This document shows positions 37,123 through 47,818 of a DNA stretch of 64,000 bases, in pieces. Origin of the DNA: Paenibacillus soyae (GTDB lineage: Bacteria > Bacillota > Bacilli > Paenibacillales > Paenibacillaceae); assembly GCF_024623455.1 (NCBI RefSeq), contig NZ_JANIPJ010000001.1, positions 434,001 through 498,000 of the forward strand. Direction: 5' to 3'. The translations under genes and the position numbers were made by a program. Positions within the stretch are counted from its first letter, which is position 1. The number at the start of each line of letters is the position of its first letter. Below the pieces are notes generated by a model. That model did no database searches. It had not been told where the DNA came from and saw only the letters and a program-made list of their open reading frames with translations.

Positions 37123-39309
37123 ATGGGCATCGAGCAGTTACTTGAGAAGGCATCCGTCTATATGAAAGAGCAGGATCTCATACGCATCAAGGAAGCCTAT
37201 GATTTCGCAGAGCAAGCCCATCATGGACAAGTGCGGAAATCAGGAGAGCCTTATATCCTGCATCCCGTGACTGTTGCCGATATTTTGGTCAATATGGGCA
37301 TGGACGTCATGTCGATCATTGCCGCGCTCCTGCACGACGTCGTGGAGGACACGACTGTCGATTTGGAGACGGTACGGGCGAAATTCGGCGAAACCTGCGC
37401 AATGCTGGTGGACGGACTGACCAAGCTCGAGAAGATCAGGTTTCAATCCAAGGAGGAGCAGCAGAACGAGAATTACCGTAAAATGTTCGTCGCCATGGCT
37501 CAGGACATTCGCGTCATTCTCATTAAGCTTGCGGACCGCCTTCACAATATGCGCACGCTTAAATACCAATCGGAGGAATCCCAGCGACGCATCGCGTACG
37601 AAACGCTGGAGATTTTCTGTCCGATCGCGCACCGTCTGGGTATATCGGCCATCAAGTGGGAAATGGAAGACATCGCGCTCCGTTACCTTAATCCGCAGCA
37701 GTATTACCGGATCGCGAATCTGATGAAGAAGAAACGCGCCGAACGGGAGCAGTTCATCGACGACGTCATTTCGCGCATTCGCGAGAAGCTCGAGGAGATG
37801 GGCATCGAAGGCGATATTTCCGGAAGGCCGAAGCACTTGTACAGCATTTATAAGAAAATGACGACGCGGAACAAGCAGTTCAACGAAATTTACGACCTGC
37901 TTGCGATCCGCATCATCGTGGACAATATCAAGGACTGCTACGCCACGCTTGGCATCATCCATACGCTCTGGAAGCCGATGCCCGGCCGATTCAAGGATTA
38001 TATCGCGATGCCGAAGGCGAATATGTACCAGTCGCTCCATACGACGGTCATCGGTCCTAACGGCGAGCCGACCGAGGTGCAAATCCGCACCTGGGAGATG
38101 CATCGGACCTCGGAATACGGGATCGCGGCGCATTGGGCGTATAAGGAAGGCATGGTCGTGCCGGATGGCAATTTCGAGGACAAAATGTCATGGTTCCGGG
38201 AAATTCTGGAGCTTCAGCATGAAACCCGCGACGCCGCGGAATTTATGGAATCGCTGAAGATGGACTTTTTTGCCGACCTCGTCTTCGTCTTTACGCCTAG
38301 CGGCGAAGTCATCGAGCTGCCGGCCGGCTCGGTGCCGCTCGACTTCGCATACCGGATCCATACGGAGGTGGGCAACCGGACGATCGGCGCCAAGGTGAAC
38401 GGGCGCATCGTTCCGCTCGATCATAAGCTCAAAACGGGCGACATCGTGGAAATATTGACGTCGAAGCATTCTTACGGTCCGAGTCAGGATTGGGTGAAGA
38501 TCGCGCAGTCGTCCCATGCCCGCAGCAAGATCCGGCAGTGGTTCAAGAAGGAGAAGCGCGAGGAGAACGTGGCTAAAGGCCGCGAGCTCATAGAGCGTGA
38601 GCTCAAGCGTCTCGGGCTGGAGCCGTCGGCTTGGATGAGCGAGGATAAGCTGCAGGAGGCCGCGGCAAAGTTCACGTTCAACGACATCGAGGATATGATG
38701 TCCGCGATCGGCTTCGGCGGCATTACGGCAGCCCAGATCTGTACGAAGCTGACGGAGAAGATGCGCAGGGAAGCCGAGGAAGCGAGCCAGATCGAGCTGA
38801 CCGCGGAGAAGAAGGAAATCAAAGCCGCGGGCATGACCGTCAAGAAGAACCGGCCGAATCACGGCGTGAAGGTCAAGGGGGTCGACAACCTTCTTGTTCG
38901 TTACGCGCGCTGCTGCAACCCCGTGCCGGGCGATGCAATCGTTGGCTATATTACGCGGGGGCGAGGCGTGTCCGTGCATCGGATGGATTGCCTGAACATC
39001 CCCTTCGGCGCGGATGGCGAGGAAGCGGAACGCGTCATCGAGGTCGAGTGGGAGGATTCCGTCGAAGCGAATTACAGCGTCGATATCGAAATTACCGGCC
39101 ATGACCGGAGAGGCCTCTTGAACGAAGTGCTTCAAGCGGTTTCCGAGAGCAAGACCAACATCTCCGCGGTGACGGGCCGCTCGGTGAAGAACAAGATGGC
39201 CCTCATCCATATGACGGTGCTCATCAAGAATATCGACCATCTTTCGTCCGTCGTCGAGAAGATTAAGCGGGTACAGGACATTTATTCCGTGCAGCGAATC
39301 ATGCAATAA
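37123..39309 (+). CDS. relA: Bifunctional (p)ppGpp synthetase/hydrolase Rel
   Basis: Rel makes and breaks the alarmone (p)ppGpp. The HD hydrolase domain (about residues 30-180; SGEPYILHPVTVA, LLHDVVEDT) is intact, so hydrolysis should be active; the synthetase domain follows (about 220-350; SIYKKM, RFKDYIAMPKANMYQSLHTTV), then TGS (about 385-445), a zinc-finger-type region with RYARCCNPVPGD, and a C-terminal ACT domain. The length of 728 residues is normal for long RSH proteins. Confidence 0.97.
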   Translation: MGIEQLLEKASVYMKEQDLIRIKEAYDFAEQAHHGQVRKSGEPYILHPVTVADILVNMGMDVMSIIAALLHDVVEDTTVDLETVRAKFGETCAMLVDGLTKLEKIRFQSKEEQQNENYRKMFVAMAQDIRVILIKLADRLHNMRTLKYQSEESQRRIAYETLEIFCPIAHRLGISAIKWEMEDIALRYLNPQQYYRIANLMKKKRAEREQFIDDVISRIREKLEEMGIEGDISGRPKHLYSIYKKMTTRNKQFNEIYDLLAIRIIVDNIKDCYATLGIIHTLWKPMPGRFKDYIAMPKANMYQSLHTTVIGPNGEPTEVQIRTWEMHRTSEYGIAAHWAYKEGMVVPDGNFEDKMSWFREILELQHETRDAAEFMESLKMDFFADLVFVFTPSGEVIELPAGSVPLDFAYRIHTEVGNRTIGAKVNGRIVPLDHKLKTGDIVEILTSKHSYGPSQDWVKIAQSSHARSKIRQWFKKEKREENVAKGRELIERELKRLGLEPSAWMSEDKLQEAAAKFTFNDIEDMMSAIGFGGITAAQICTKLTEKMRREAEEASQIELTAEKKEIKAAGMTVKKNRPNHGVKVKGVDNLLVRYARCCNPVPGDAIVGYITRGRGVSVHRMDCLNIPFGADGEEAERVIEVEWEDSVEANYSVDIEITGHDRRGLLNEVLQAVSESKTNISAVTGRSVKNKMALIHMTVLIKNIDHLSSVVEKIKRVQDIYSVQRIMQ

Positions 39310-39328
39310 GAGTAAGGAGTAGTCGGCA

Positions 39329-39772
39329 GTGAAAGTAGTCGCGCAGCGAAGCAAGACAGCAAAAGTGACGGTAAACGGCGAAGTAACCGGAGCGATCGAG
39401 TCCGGTCTGGTGCTGCTCGTCGGCATTACGCATGAAGACACGGACGCGGACGTGAAGTGGATGGCGGATAAGATTGCCGGCCTTCGGATCTTCGAGGACG
39501 AGTCGGGCAAAATGAATCATTCGGTGACGGATGTGGGCGGCGCCATTTTGTCCGTGTCCCAATTTACTTTGTACGGCGATTGCCGCAAAGGAAAACGTCC
39601 GAATTTTATGGCGGCGGCGAGACCGGAGCAAGCGGAGGCGCTCTATGAGGCGTTTAACGGCGCTTTACGAGAGCGGGGACTGCATGTCGAAACGGGACGT
39701 TTCGGCGCGATGATGGACGTGGAGCTGACCAATGACGGGCCTGTGACGTTAATTTTGGAGAGCGGCGCTTAA
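39329..39772 (+). CDS. dtd: D-aminoacyl-tRNA deacylase
   Basis: Dtd removes D-amino acids from tRNA. The two cross-subunit signatures are present: [15 protein letters not shown] near residue 78 and [11 protein letters not shown] near the C-terminus. GTG 39329 follows TAAGGAG. relA-dtd is the usual pair in Bacillales. Confidence 0.97.
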   Translation: MKVVAQRSKTAKVTVNGEVTGAIESGLVLLVGITHEDTDADVKWMADKIAGLRIFEDESGKMNHSVTDVGGAILSVSQFTLYGDCRKGKRPNFMAAARPEQAEALYEAFNGALRERGLHVETGRFGAMMDVELTNDGPVTLILESGA

Positions 39773-39862
39773 AGTTCGGCAATGAGGCCAACACTAGGGA
39801 TACAAGCCGGAGGGGACGTGTCTGTTCCCCCGGCGGACAACTAGGTTGGAGGAATGCGGCAC

Positions 39863-40030
39863 ATGCGTCAATCAAGAAAAGAGCAAGGACTGGAGCGGGC
39901 GTCGAGAATATTGCTGAATCCGGACCGCAGGGAAGCGAGAATGCTTGCGGAGCTCGGCACGGATATGGAAGCGGCGGAGGAATGGGAAGGACGACAGTCG
40001 TTTGTAGGCAGAACCGGATTCGATCGGTAA
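39863..40030 (+). CDS. Small hypothetical protein (55 residues)
   Basis: A short reading frame starts at ATG 39863 with TTGGAGG at 39846-39852 and ends with TAA at 40028. The product is very charged, begins MRQSRKEQGLERASRILL and contains DRREARMLAELGTDMEAAEEW. It has no membrane segment or cysteine. It is in the same direction as dtd and upstream of the next terminator, so it could be the last gene of relA-dtd. I do not recognise a family. Confidence 0.45.
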   Translation: MRQSRKEQGLERASRILLNPDRREARMLAELGTDMEAAEEWEGRQSFVGRTGFDR

Positions 40031-40139
40031 AAGCGCTTTCGAATTTGTAACATATCTGTAATCAACTGCTAACGTTCTATTAACATCTTAGACCTATAAT
40101 AAATCTCGACCCCCTTTTTTAAAATATACTTTACTTTGG

Positions 40140-40166
40140 ACCTGCACATCGGTGCAGGTTTTTTTC
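40140..40166 (+). terminator. Rho-independent terminator before the hisS promoter
   Basis: ACCTGCAC and GTGCAGGT form an 8-bp stem around ATCG, and seven T residues follow. It separates relA-dtd from hisS-aspS. Confidence 0.9.
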
Positions 40167-40190
40167 TGTCCATTTCCGCGTTCGACTTCC

Positions 40191-40219
40191 TTGACTTTCG
40201 CCCTTGCGCCAAGTAAAAT
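40191..40219 (+). promoter_or_regulatory. Sigma-A promoter for the hisS-aspS leader
   Basis: TTGACT at 40191-40196 and TAAAAT at 40214-40219 with a 17-base spacer. Transcription would start near 40226, giving a leader of about 345 bases before hisS. Confidence 0.75.
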
Positions 40220-40225
40220 TACAAT

Positions 40226-40537
40226 CATTAACTTCCATATCTGATTCGATGACGGGACAAAGTAATTCCGCGCGGGATACGCAGAGAGGGATGCCATAGG
40301 CTGCAAGCATCCTTATAACGGCAGAATGAAAGAACCTCCCCGAGAACGGTCGGCGAACGGCCTCTTGCTGCGTAATGCGGCCTAGAAGAGATGCTCATTA
40401 GCTGATAAGCGGCAGGCGGACGTTACCCGTCATGAAGCGAGCGATAGCACTCCAGTCGCTCGGAATGTGGGTGGTACCACGGGAGATGACATAACTCTCG
40501 TCCCTTCGGCTTTGCCGATCGGGATGGGAGTTTTTTT
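40226..40537 (+). promoter_or_regulatory. T-box leader controlling hisS-aspS
   Basis: The conserved T-box sequence GGTGGTACCACGGGAG lies at 40469-40484. It is followed by a terminator hairpin, CTCTCGTCCC at 40495-40504 with GGGATGGGAG at 40521-40530 and an inner TCGGC/GCCGA stem, then TTTTTTTG. AGTA near 40260 and AGAGAGGG near 40283 fit Stem I. Uncharged tRNA would stabilise the antiterminator and let hisS be read. The specifier codon was not assigned with confidence. Confidence 0.88.
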
Positions 40538-40571
40538 GATTTCAGAGACAGGGAGTCGGGAGGTAGGACAA

Positions 40572-41816
40572 ATGAAATTTCAGAAATCACCCGGAACGCA
40601 GGATATTCTGCCGGGAGTCGTGGAGAGATGGCAGTTCGTGGAGAGCAAGGCCCGCGATATTTGCAGCCGGTTCAATTTCAGGGAAATTCGCACGCCGCTG
40701 TTCGAGTCGACGGAATTGTTCCAGCGCGGCGTAGGCGAGACGACGGATATCGTGGAGAAGGAAATGTATACGTTCGTCGACCGAGGCGAACGCAGCTTGA
40801 CGCTTCGTCCGGAAGGGACGGCCGGCGTCGTCCGCTCGTACGTGGAGAATAAGCTGTTCGGCGATCCGGATGTCAGCAAGCTGTATTACATCGGGCCGAT
40901 GTTTCGGTACGAGCGCGCCCAAGCGGGCCGCTACCGTCAATTCCACCAGTTCGGCGTAGAGGCGATCGGCTCCGTCGATCCGGCGCTTGACGCAGAGGTC
41001 ATCGCGCTCGGGTATTCCTTCTATACGGAAGTCGGGCTGAAGGGCGTTCGGGTGGAGATCAACTCCGTCGGCACGCCGGCCGTGCGGGCGGCATTCCGCG
41101 AGCGGCTGCTGGCGTTCCTCGAGCCGAAGCGCGAAATCCTATGCAAGGACTGCCAATCCCGGATGGATCGCAATCCGCTTCGCGTGCTGGATTGCAAGAC
41201 GGATCAGGCGCATTTCGAGGGCGCTCCGTCCATCTTGGACAGCTTGGACGAGGAGTGCACGGCACATTTCGACAAGGTGAAGCAATGCCTGTCGGATATG
41301 GGCATCCCGTTCGAAATTAATCATCGTCTGGTGCGCGGCCTCGATTATTATACGCATACCGCTTTCGAATACAAAGCGGAAGGCATTGGCGCGATCGATA
41401 CAGTCGGAGGCGGCGGCCGCTACAACGGCCTGGTGTCCGATATCGGCGGCCCCGAGCAGCCGGGCGTCGGTCTTGGTCTCGGGCTGGAGCGCACGATTCT
41501 GCTGCTCGAGCATCAGAAGACGGAGCTGCCGAACCTGCACGGGATCGACGTGTATATCGTCGCGCTCGGCGAGGCGGCGGACCGCGAAGCGACGAAGCTG
41601 GTGTACGAGCTGCGCAGGCAGGGAATTCGGGCGGAACGCGATTATCAAGGCCGCAAGATGAAGGCGCAGCTGAAATCCGCGGATCGGCTGGGCGCCCGAT
41701 TCACAGCCATCTTGGGCGACGACGAGCTTGCGCGCGGCGAAATCGCCCTGAAAGATATGGCGCAGGGCGAGCAGCGCATTGTGGCGATTTCGGCGCTTGC
41801 GGGCGAGCTGAAGTAA
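40572..41816 (+). CDS. hisS: Histidine--tRNA ligase
   Basis: This class II synthetase charges tRNA-His. The N-terminus [13 protein letters not shown], motif 2 region [20 protein letters not shown], and the histidine-binding [15 protein letters not shown] (HisA motif) are all present, with an anticodon-binding domain in the last 90 residues. ATG 40572 has GGGAGGT upstream; longer in-frame readings run into the T-box. The length is 414 residues. Confidence 0.97.
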   Translation: MKFQKSPGTQDILPGVVERWQFVESKARDICSRFNFREIRTPLFESTELFQRGVGETTDIVEKEMYTFVDRGERSLTLRPEGTAGVVRSYVENKLFGDPDVSKLYYIGPMFRYERAQAGRYRQFHQFGVEAIGSVDPALDAEVIALGYSFYTEVGLKGVRVEINSVGTPAVRAAFRERLLAFLEPKREILCKDCQSRMDRNPLRVLDCKTDQAHFEGAPSILDSLDEECTAHFDKVKQCLSDMGIPFEINHRLVRGLDYYTHTAFEYKAEGIGAIDTVGGGGRYNGLVSDIGGPEQPGVGLGLGLERTILLLEHQKTELPNLHGIDVYIVALGEAADREATKLVYELRRQGIRAERDYQGRKMKAQLKSADRLGARFTAILGDDELARGEIALKDMAQGEQRIVAISALAGELK

Positions 41817-41872
41817 GTTTTAGCATCATTTGACCCATTCTATAATATGGACACGAAACGAGGAGAACGAAG

Positions 41873-43687
<1,815 letters not shown>

Positions 43688-43718
43688 GAGTTCGAATAGA
43701 CAAGGAGGCGGCAGTCCC

Positions 43719-44474
43719 ATGCTGCACCAATTCTCACGCACGGAGCTTGCGATCGGTCCGGAAGGGCTGGAGCGGATGAAAGGAAGCACGGTCGCCGTGC
43801 TCGGCATCGGCGGCGTAGGCTCCATCGCGGCGGAGGCGCTGGCTAGAACCGGCGTCGGCCGCATCATTCTGATCGACAAGGACGTCGTCGATATTACGAA
43901 CATCAACCGCCAGATTCACGCGCTTACGACGACGGTCGGGCAGCCGAAGGCGGATCTGATGAGAGACCGGATCAAGCTGATCAATCCGGAATGCGACGTC
44001 ATCTCGCTTCGGATGTTCTATACGGAAGAGACGTATGAGCAGCTGTTCGCTTATCCGCTCGATTACGTCGTGGACGCTTCCGATACGATCATATACAAGG
44101 TTCATCTGATCAAGCAGTGCCTGGAGCGGGGAATTCCGGTCATCTCCAGCATGGGCGCCGCGAACAAGATGGATCCGTCCCGGTTCCGCGTCGCGGACAT
44201 CTCCAAGACGCATACCGATCCCATCGCGCGCGTCGTGCGCACGAAGCTTCGCAAGGACGGCATCAAGAAGGGCGTCAAGGTCGTCTTCTCCGACGAGGAG
44301 CCGATGAAGCCGCGCGAGGACGTCACGCAGCGCATCGTGCCGGAGAACGCCCCGGAGATCCGCAAGGCGCAGCAGCCGCCGTCCAGCAACGCATTTGTTC
44401 CGCCGGTCGCGGGGCTGATCATGGTCAGCGTCGTTGTGAAGGATCTGCTGGAAGCAGGCGGCGTGAAGCTGTAA
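43719..44474 (+). CDS. tcdA: tRNA threonylcarbamoyladenosine dehydratase (TcdA)
   Basis: TcdA is an E1-like ATPase that dehydrates t6A37 in tRNA to the cyclic form ct6A. The adenylate-binding motif GIGGVGSIAAEALARTGVG is at residues 30-48, followed by DKDVVDITNINRQIHA and SMGAANKMDPSRF. GGAGG lies before ATG 43719. The aspS-tcdA adjacency is common in Bacillales (yrvM in B. subtilis). Confidence 0.94.
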   Translation: MLHQFSRTELAIGPEGLERMKGSTVAVLGIGGVGSIAAEALARTGVGRIILIDKDVVDITNINRQIHALTTTVGQPKADLMRDRIKLINPECDVISLRMFYTEETYEQLFAYPLDYVVDASDTIIYKVHLIKQCLERGIPVISSMGAANKMDPSRFRVADISKTHTDPIARVVRTKLRKDGIKKGVKVVFSDEEPMKPREDVTQRIVPENAPEIRKAQQPPSSNAFVPPVAGLIMVSVVVKDLLEAGGVKL

Positions 44475-44492
44475 GTGTAATAGGTTAAATTG

Positions 44493-44528
44493 AACCGCAG
44501 AGGGCCGCGCCTTCTGCGGTTTTTGTTT
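44493..44528 (+). terminator. Rho-independent terminator after tcdA
   Basis: AACCGCAGAGG at 44493-44503 pairs with CCTTCTGCGGTT with one wobble, followed by TTTTGTTTT. Confidence 0.88.
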
Positions 44529-44671
44529 TGTTGTTGGCGGACCCATACGGAGGCGCTAAATCGGTGGCCGTTGCGCGCGGATATCTATTGGGATATAATA
44601 GGAAATGTAATTATAATGAAACTATGTTTCACTGTATGGAACTATCAAAAGCCGAAAGTGAGGGGATACGA

Positions 44672-45070
44672 ATGAGCTTCCGCTTTGAGGGCATTGATCA
44701 CGTGCAGCTTGCCGCGCCGCAGGACTGCGAGCAGAAGGCGAGAGCGTTCTTCGGGGAGCTGCTCGGCTGGACGGAGCTTGAGAAGCCGGCCGCCTTGAAG
44801 GACAGGTGCGGCGTTTGGTTCCGATGCGGGATGCATGAGGTTCACATCGGCGTACAATCATCCTTCATTCCCGCGCTTAAGGCGCATCCGGGGTTTGCCG
44901 TCCGGGGACTGGAGCAGCTGAAGGAGAAATTGACGGCAAACGGCATCGGCGTCATAGACGACGAGCTCAGAATCGAAGAGGGCTTTCGGCGTTTTTTCGC
45001 TTATGACCCTTTCGGCAACCGGCTGGAGTTTCTAGAACGAATCGAAACGGAGGAAGAAGGCGATGGATAG
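44672..45070 (+). CDS. VOC family protein (glyoxalase/dioxygenase fold)
   Basis: The 132-residue product has the vicinal-oxygen-chelate fold: GIDHVQLAAP at the N-terminus, FFGELLGWTELEKP, EVHIGVQ, and FAYDPFGNRLEFLER at the C-terminus, where H9, H54 and E124 could bind metal. The substrate cannot be predicted. ATG 44672 was chosen because longer readings enter the leader and lack homology. It overlaps the next gene by eight bases. Confidence 0.85.
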   Translation: MSFRFEGIDHVQLAAPQDCEQKARAFFGELLGWTELEKPAALKDRCGVWFRCGMHEVHIGVQSSFIPALKAHPGFAVRGLEQLKEKLTANGIGVIDDELRIEEGFRRFFAYDPFGNRLEFLERIETEEEGDG

Positions 45071-45818
45071 CAAAGAACGATTCACGGACAGAGTAGATAA
45101 CTATGTGAAGTATCGTCCGACCTACCCGGCGGACGCGATCGATTTTCTGTACGAAAGGGTCGGGTTCGCCAAGGATAGCGTCATCGCGGACGTAGGAGCA
45201 GGTACCGGCATCTTCTCGAAGCTGCTTCTGGAACGAGGCAGCCGGGTAATCGCCCTCGAGCCTAACGAGGCCATGCGCGAAGCGGCGCTCCGTTCCTTGG
45301 GCGGGGAGGGAGAGTACGAAGCAAGGCCGGGATCGGCGGAAGCAAGCGGCTTGCCTGCGCAATCCGTCGATTTTATCGTCTGCGCGCAGTCCTATCATTG
45401 GTTCGACAGAGAACAGGCGAGAGACGAGTTCCGCCGCATTCTTAAGCCGGGTGGAAGGGTCGCGCTCATCTGGAATTCGCGCAAAACGAGCGGGACGCCC
45501 TTCCTGGAGCGGATCGAGTCGCTGCTCCTGGCATACGGCACGGATTACGAGAAGGTCGGGCATAAGAGCATTACGCGAGAGACGCTTCGGCCATATTTTG
45601 CGAATGGAGGACCTGCGCTCGATACGTTCTCGATGATTCAGCATTTGGATGAAGAGAGTCTGCGAGGCCGTCTGCTCTCCTCATCGTACGCTCCGCTGCC
45701 CGGTCATCCGAATTACGAGCCCATGATCCAGGAGCTGGCAGGCATTTACCGGGATTGCGAGCAAGGGGGCGTCGTCGACATGGAGTACGTGACGGAGCTT
45801 TACTGGGGAGAGGTGTAG
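45063..45818 (+). CDS. Class I SAM-dependent methyltransferase
   Basis: Motif I IADVGAGTGIFSKLLLERG is near residues 41-59, the acidic end of beta-2 IALEPN near 64, and FIVCAQSYHWFDREQARDEF and RILKPGGRVALIW are motifs IV and V of class I methyltransferases. The SYHWF motif places it with small-molecule methyltransferases of the UbiE/Tam type, but the substrate is unknown. The ATG lies inside the end of the VOC gene, so the two are probably cotranscribed. Confidence 0.85.
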   Translation: MDSKERFTDRVDNYVKYRPTYPADAIDFLYERVGFAKDSVIADVGAGTGIFSKLLLERGSRVIALEPNEAMREAALRSLGGEGEYEARPGSAEASGLPAQSVDFIVCAQSYHWFDREQARDEFRRILKPGGRVALIWNSRKTSGTPFLERIESLLLAYGTDYEKVGHKSITRETLRPYFANGGPALDTFSMIQHLDEESLRGRLLSSSYAPLPGHPNYEPMIQELAGIYRDCEQGGVVDMEYVTELYWGEV

Positions 45819-45893
45819 ACCTCGATGAAGTAGCGAACATCTGTGCCTCTATGCTATCATGAAGGAATCCCATCATAAAGGATTGAACGAGGC

Positions 45894-46394
45894 ATGGACT
45901 TATTTAGCTACGAGGAGACGGAGGCGCCGCGCGCCCGCCTGCTGGCGGACCGGATGCGCCCTCAGACGCTCGACGAATATATCGGGCAGGAGCATATTGT
46001 GGGGAAGGGCAAGCTGCTTAGGCGCGCGATCGAGGGGGATCAGGTATCGTCGATTCTGCTCTACGGTCCTCCCGGCTGCGGCAAAACGACGCTCGCCCAT
46101 ATCATATCGCTAAGGACGGAAGGGGACTTCGTGAAGCTGAACGCGGTCGACGCTTCGGTCAAGGACGTTCGGGACGTCATCGACCGCGCTCGCACGAACA
46201 AGACGTTATACGGCAAGAAGACGATCCTGTTCCTCGACGAGGTGCACCGCTTCAATACGTCCCGTCAAGACGCGCTTCTTCCCGCCGTGGAGCAAGGCAT
46301 CATCATCTTCATCGGAGCGACTGTATGTTATATACACATATTTTTGAAGAGAAAAACTCCAGATGCAGTATTACAAAGGATATTTTGTGCTTAA
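45894..46394 (+). pseudogene. rarA: RarA (MgsA) AAA+ ATPase, truncated by an insertion
   Basis: The first 143 residues are a clean RarA: RMRPQTLDEYIGQEHIVG, Walker A GPPGCGKTTLA at about 58-68 and Walker B LFLDEVHRFN at about 112-121, up to IIIFIGAT. The next expected residues, TENP and the arginine-finger and C-terminal helical domains (about 280 more residues), are missing; instead 24 unrelated codons lead to TAA. The break falls at about 46320-46323, exactly where base composition turns AT-rich. RarA normally acts at stalled forks; this fragment should be inactive. The remainder was not found in the window. Confidence 0.9.
46322..46338. other. Candidate attachment-site half at the rarA junction
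   Basis: Immediately after the last rarA-homologous codon lies TGTATGTTATATACACA, in which TGTAT and ATACA form an inverted repeat around five bases. Half-sites of this kind occur next to the crossover of large serine recombinases. No recombinase gene lies in the window, and the second junction is not visible, so this is inference. Confidence 0.35.
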
Positions 46395-46918
46395 TTAAAC
46401 GCGAAAAAGTCATTATTGAGGAAAAGGTTCTTATTAATACTTTTTCTCGAAAATATTTAAGCAAGTAATCTTCGTTAGGACATTTCAGGTAGACTATTGA
46501 TAAGGCATGAATTCAATTCAATCTAAAAAGTAAAACTAAGCTTGAGTCAACAAGATTAAGCAGAAGGATATCATAAGATAAGGGGATGTGAATAAAGTAG
46601 GGGTAAGTCAAAGGTGATATTGATTTGGTTCCTATTGTGCTATAAAAGGCATCCTAATAATAGTTTAACAGCGTTAAAAAAAGTAAATTGTTATTCCAAC
46701 TGTCATTGTTGCAATAAATATTCATGCTGCTCGCGAAATATTACGAACAGCAAGTCTTATCGTTGCTAAAAAAGTCGACTATAAATTTTGGTTTACCGCG
46801 CTATATCAAAGATTACTGTGGTTTATTTGATGAACTGAGGTAAAACTTCGAATTGTTTATCCCTCCACAAGGCCTTCGAATAGAGATAAAACCCCGATTC
46901 CTTTTGAAATATTTACGA
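46395..46918. other. AT-rich gene-poor stretch at the island edge
   Basis: About 520 bases without a convincing gene. A 47-codon frame (46325-46468, MLYTHIFEEKNSRC...) overlaps the rarA remnant in another frame and has no ribosome binding site. I see no recombinase fragment, tRNA or strong hairpin here. Confidence 0.5.
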
Positions 46919-47272
46919 TTATCTATCCTCAATAGACCTGAAGATATCTTTCGTAATTCTGTGGATCATCTTCACGTCATCACTTTTTTTCTCCATTAAA
47001 AATTGATAATGAATTTCTAAGATCGATGTGGTTTCAAATTCTTGCGAGTCAGGGTCAATTTCCCGGAAATCAAAAAGCTCACCTGGTTTTATACAAAGGG
47101 CCTTCATAATTTTTTCGAGTGAATCTATAGAGATATTTCTTTTACCTAATTCAACTTCTGTTAAATAAGAAGCCTGATGTCCGGTGAGTTGACCTAACTG
47201 CTGTAGAGTCAAATTTTGTTTATTGCGTACATTACGTATACGTTCTCCGATAACTTTTTTTAAACTGGACAT
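46919..47272 (-). CDS. XRE-family helix-turn-helix regulator
   Basis: The 117-residue protein begins with a Cro/C1-type helix-turn-helix (about residues 8-62; RIRNVRNKQNLTLQQLGQLTG, ASYLTEVELGKRNISIDSLEKIMKAL) and ends with a charged tail of about 50 residues. GGGAGG lies upstream of the ATG. It is divergent from an unknown gene pair, with repeats in between, which is the usual layout for an autoregulated switch in mobile DNA. Its target is not known. Confidence 0.85.
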   Translation of the reverse strand: MSSLKKVIGERIRNVRNKQNLTLQQLGQLTGHQASYLTEVELGKRNISIDSLEKIMKALCIKPGELFDFREIDPDSQEFETTSILEIHYQFLMEKKSDDVKMIHRITKDIFRSIEDR

Positions 47273-47329
47273 GGAATTATTACCTCCCTACTTAAGGGTA
47301 AAGGTTTAACTAAAAAAAATACATAACAC

Positions 47330-47366
47330 TATAAGTGAATATAGTTGTTAAATTAACTTATAAGTG
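47330..47366. promoter_or_regulatory. Direct repeat in the divergent intergenic region, possible operator
   Basis: TATAAGTG occurs at 47330-47337 and again at 47359-47366, start to start 29 bases apart, with related flanks (TTGTTAAATTA and TGTTTAATTA after each). The position between the XRE gene and the unknown pair suggests binding of the regulator. Confidence 0.4.
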
Positions 47367-47401
47367 GTATTGTTTAATTATTATGTCTAGGGGTGAACAA
47401 A

Positions 47402-47818
47402 ATGATTCCAAAAGTGTGGTCAGTAGAATCGCTGATCCTTACAAATCAAACAAAGGAGCAATTTACTAGTCGATTCCGTAAAGTCATTTTCCACAAAGAT
47501 TTTCAGTATTTACTGCTACAGCAGCAGGATCAATTTAAAGTCATGAAAATAAAATGTTGCGAGGAGGTGGTCAAATTAAGAGAGGCCAATAAAGATGAGT
47601 GCATGGAACTGGAGGAATATCTTCAAAAATGGCATGTTAAGGCTTTAGTAGATTCAATGGATTCAAATGAAGAATATTGGGTAGTGGGGATAAGTTTCAA
47701 TAAGGTAGTTCATAAAGGCTGTTTCTCCTCTGAATACAGAATTTCAGATGGGAATCCGCTTGACATATTGCCATATATTATCCAAACAGGAGCGGAACAT
47801 GTGTACTTTTCAAAATGA
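47402..47818 (+). CDS. Hypothetical protein, first of a coupled pair
   Basis: The 138-residue product has no signal peptide, membrane segment or motif that I recognise. It contains a CC pair (KIKCCEEVVKL), an acidic helix-prone stretch (EANKDECMELEEYLQKWHVKAL) and a C-terminal part rich in aromatic residues (EEYWVVGISFNK, PYIIQTGAEHVYF). ATG 47402 follows AGGGGTG; GTG 47393 is a possible earlier start. The next gene starts inside its 3' end. AT-rich codon use is unlike that of the core genes. Confidence 0.6.
   Translation: MIPKVWSVESLILTNQTKEQFTSRFRKVIFHKDFQYLLLQQQDQFKVMKIKCCEEVVKLREANKDECMELEEYLQKWHVKALVDSMDSNEEYWVVGISFNKVVHKGCFSSEYRISDGNPLDILPYIIQTGAEHVYFSK

Noticed and set aside
38188..39510. 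440-codon antisense frame over relA and dtd
   Set aside because: relA and dtd are certain; the antisense product is low in recognisable domains and reflects GC-rich codon use.
41830..41846. TTGACC and TATAAT before aspS as a promoter
   Set aside because: Only five bases separate the two boxes, so they cannot form one promoter.
44528..44671. Longer N-terminus for the VOC protein
   Set aside because: The added residues come from the terminator and leader after tcdA; ATG 44672 gives the family N-terminus.
46325..46468. 47-codon frame at the rarA junction
   Set aside because: No ribosome binding site, and it starts inside the probable attachment site.
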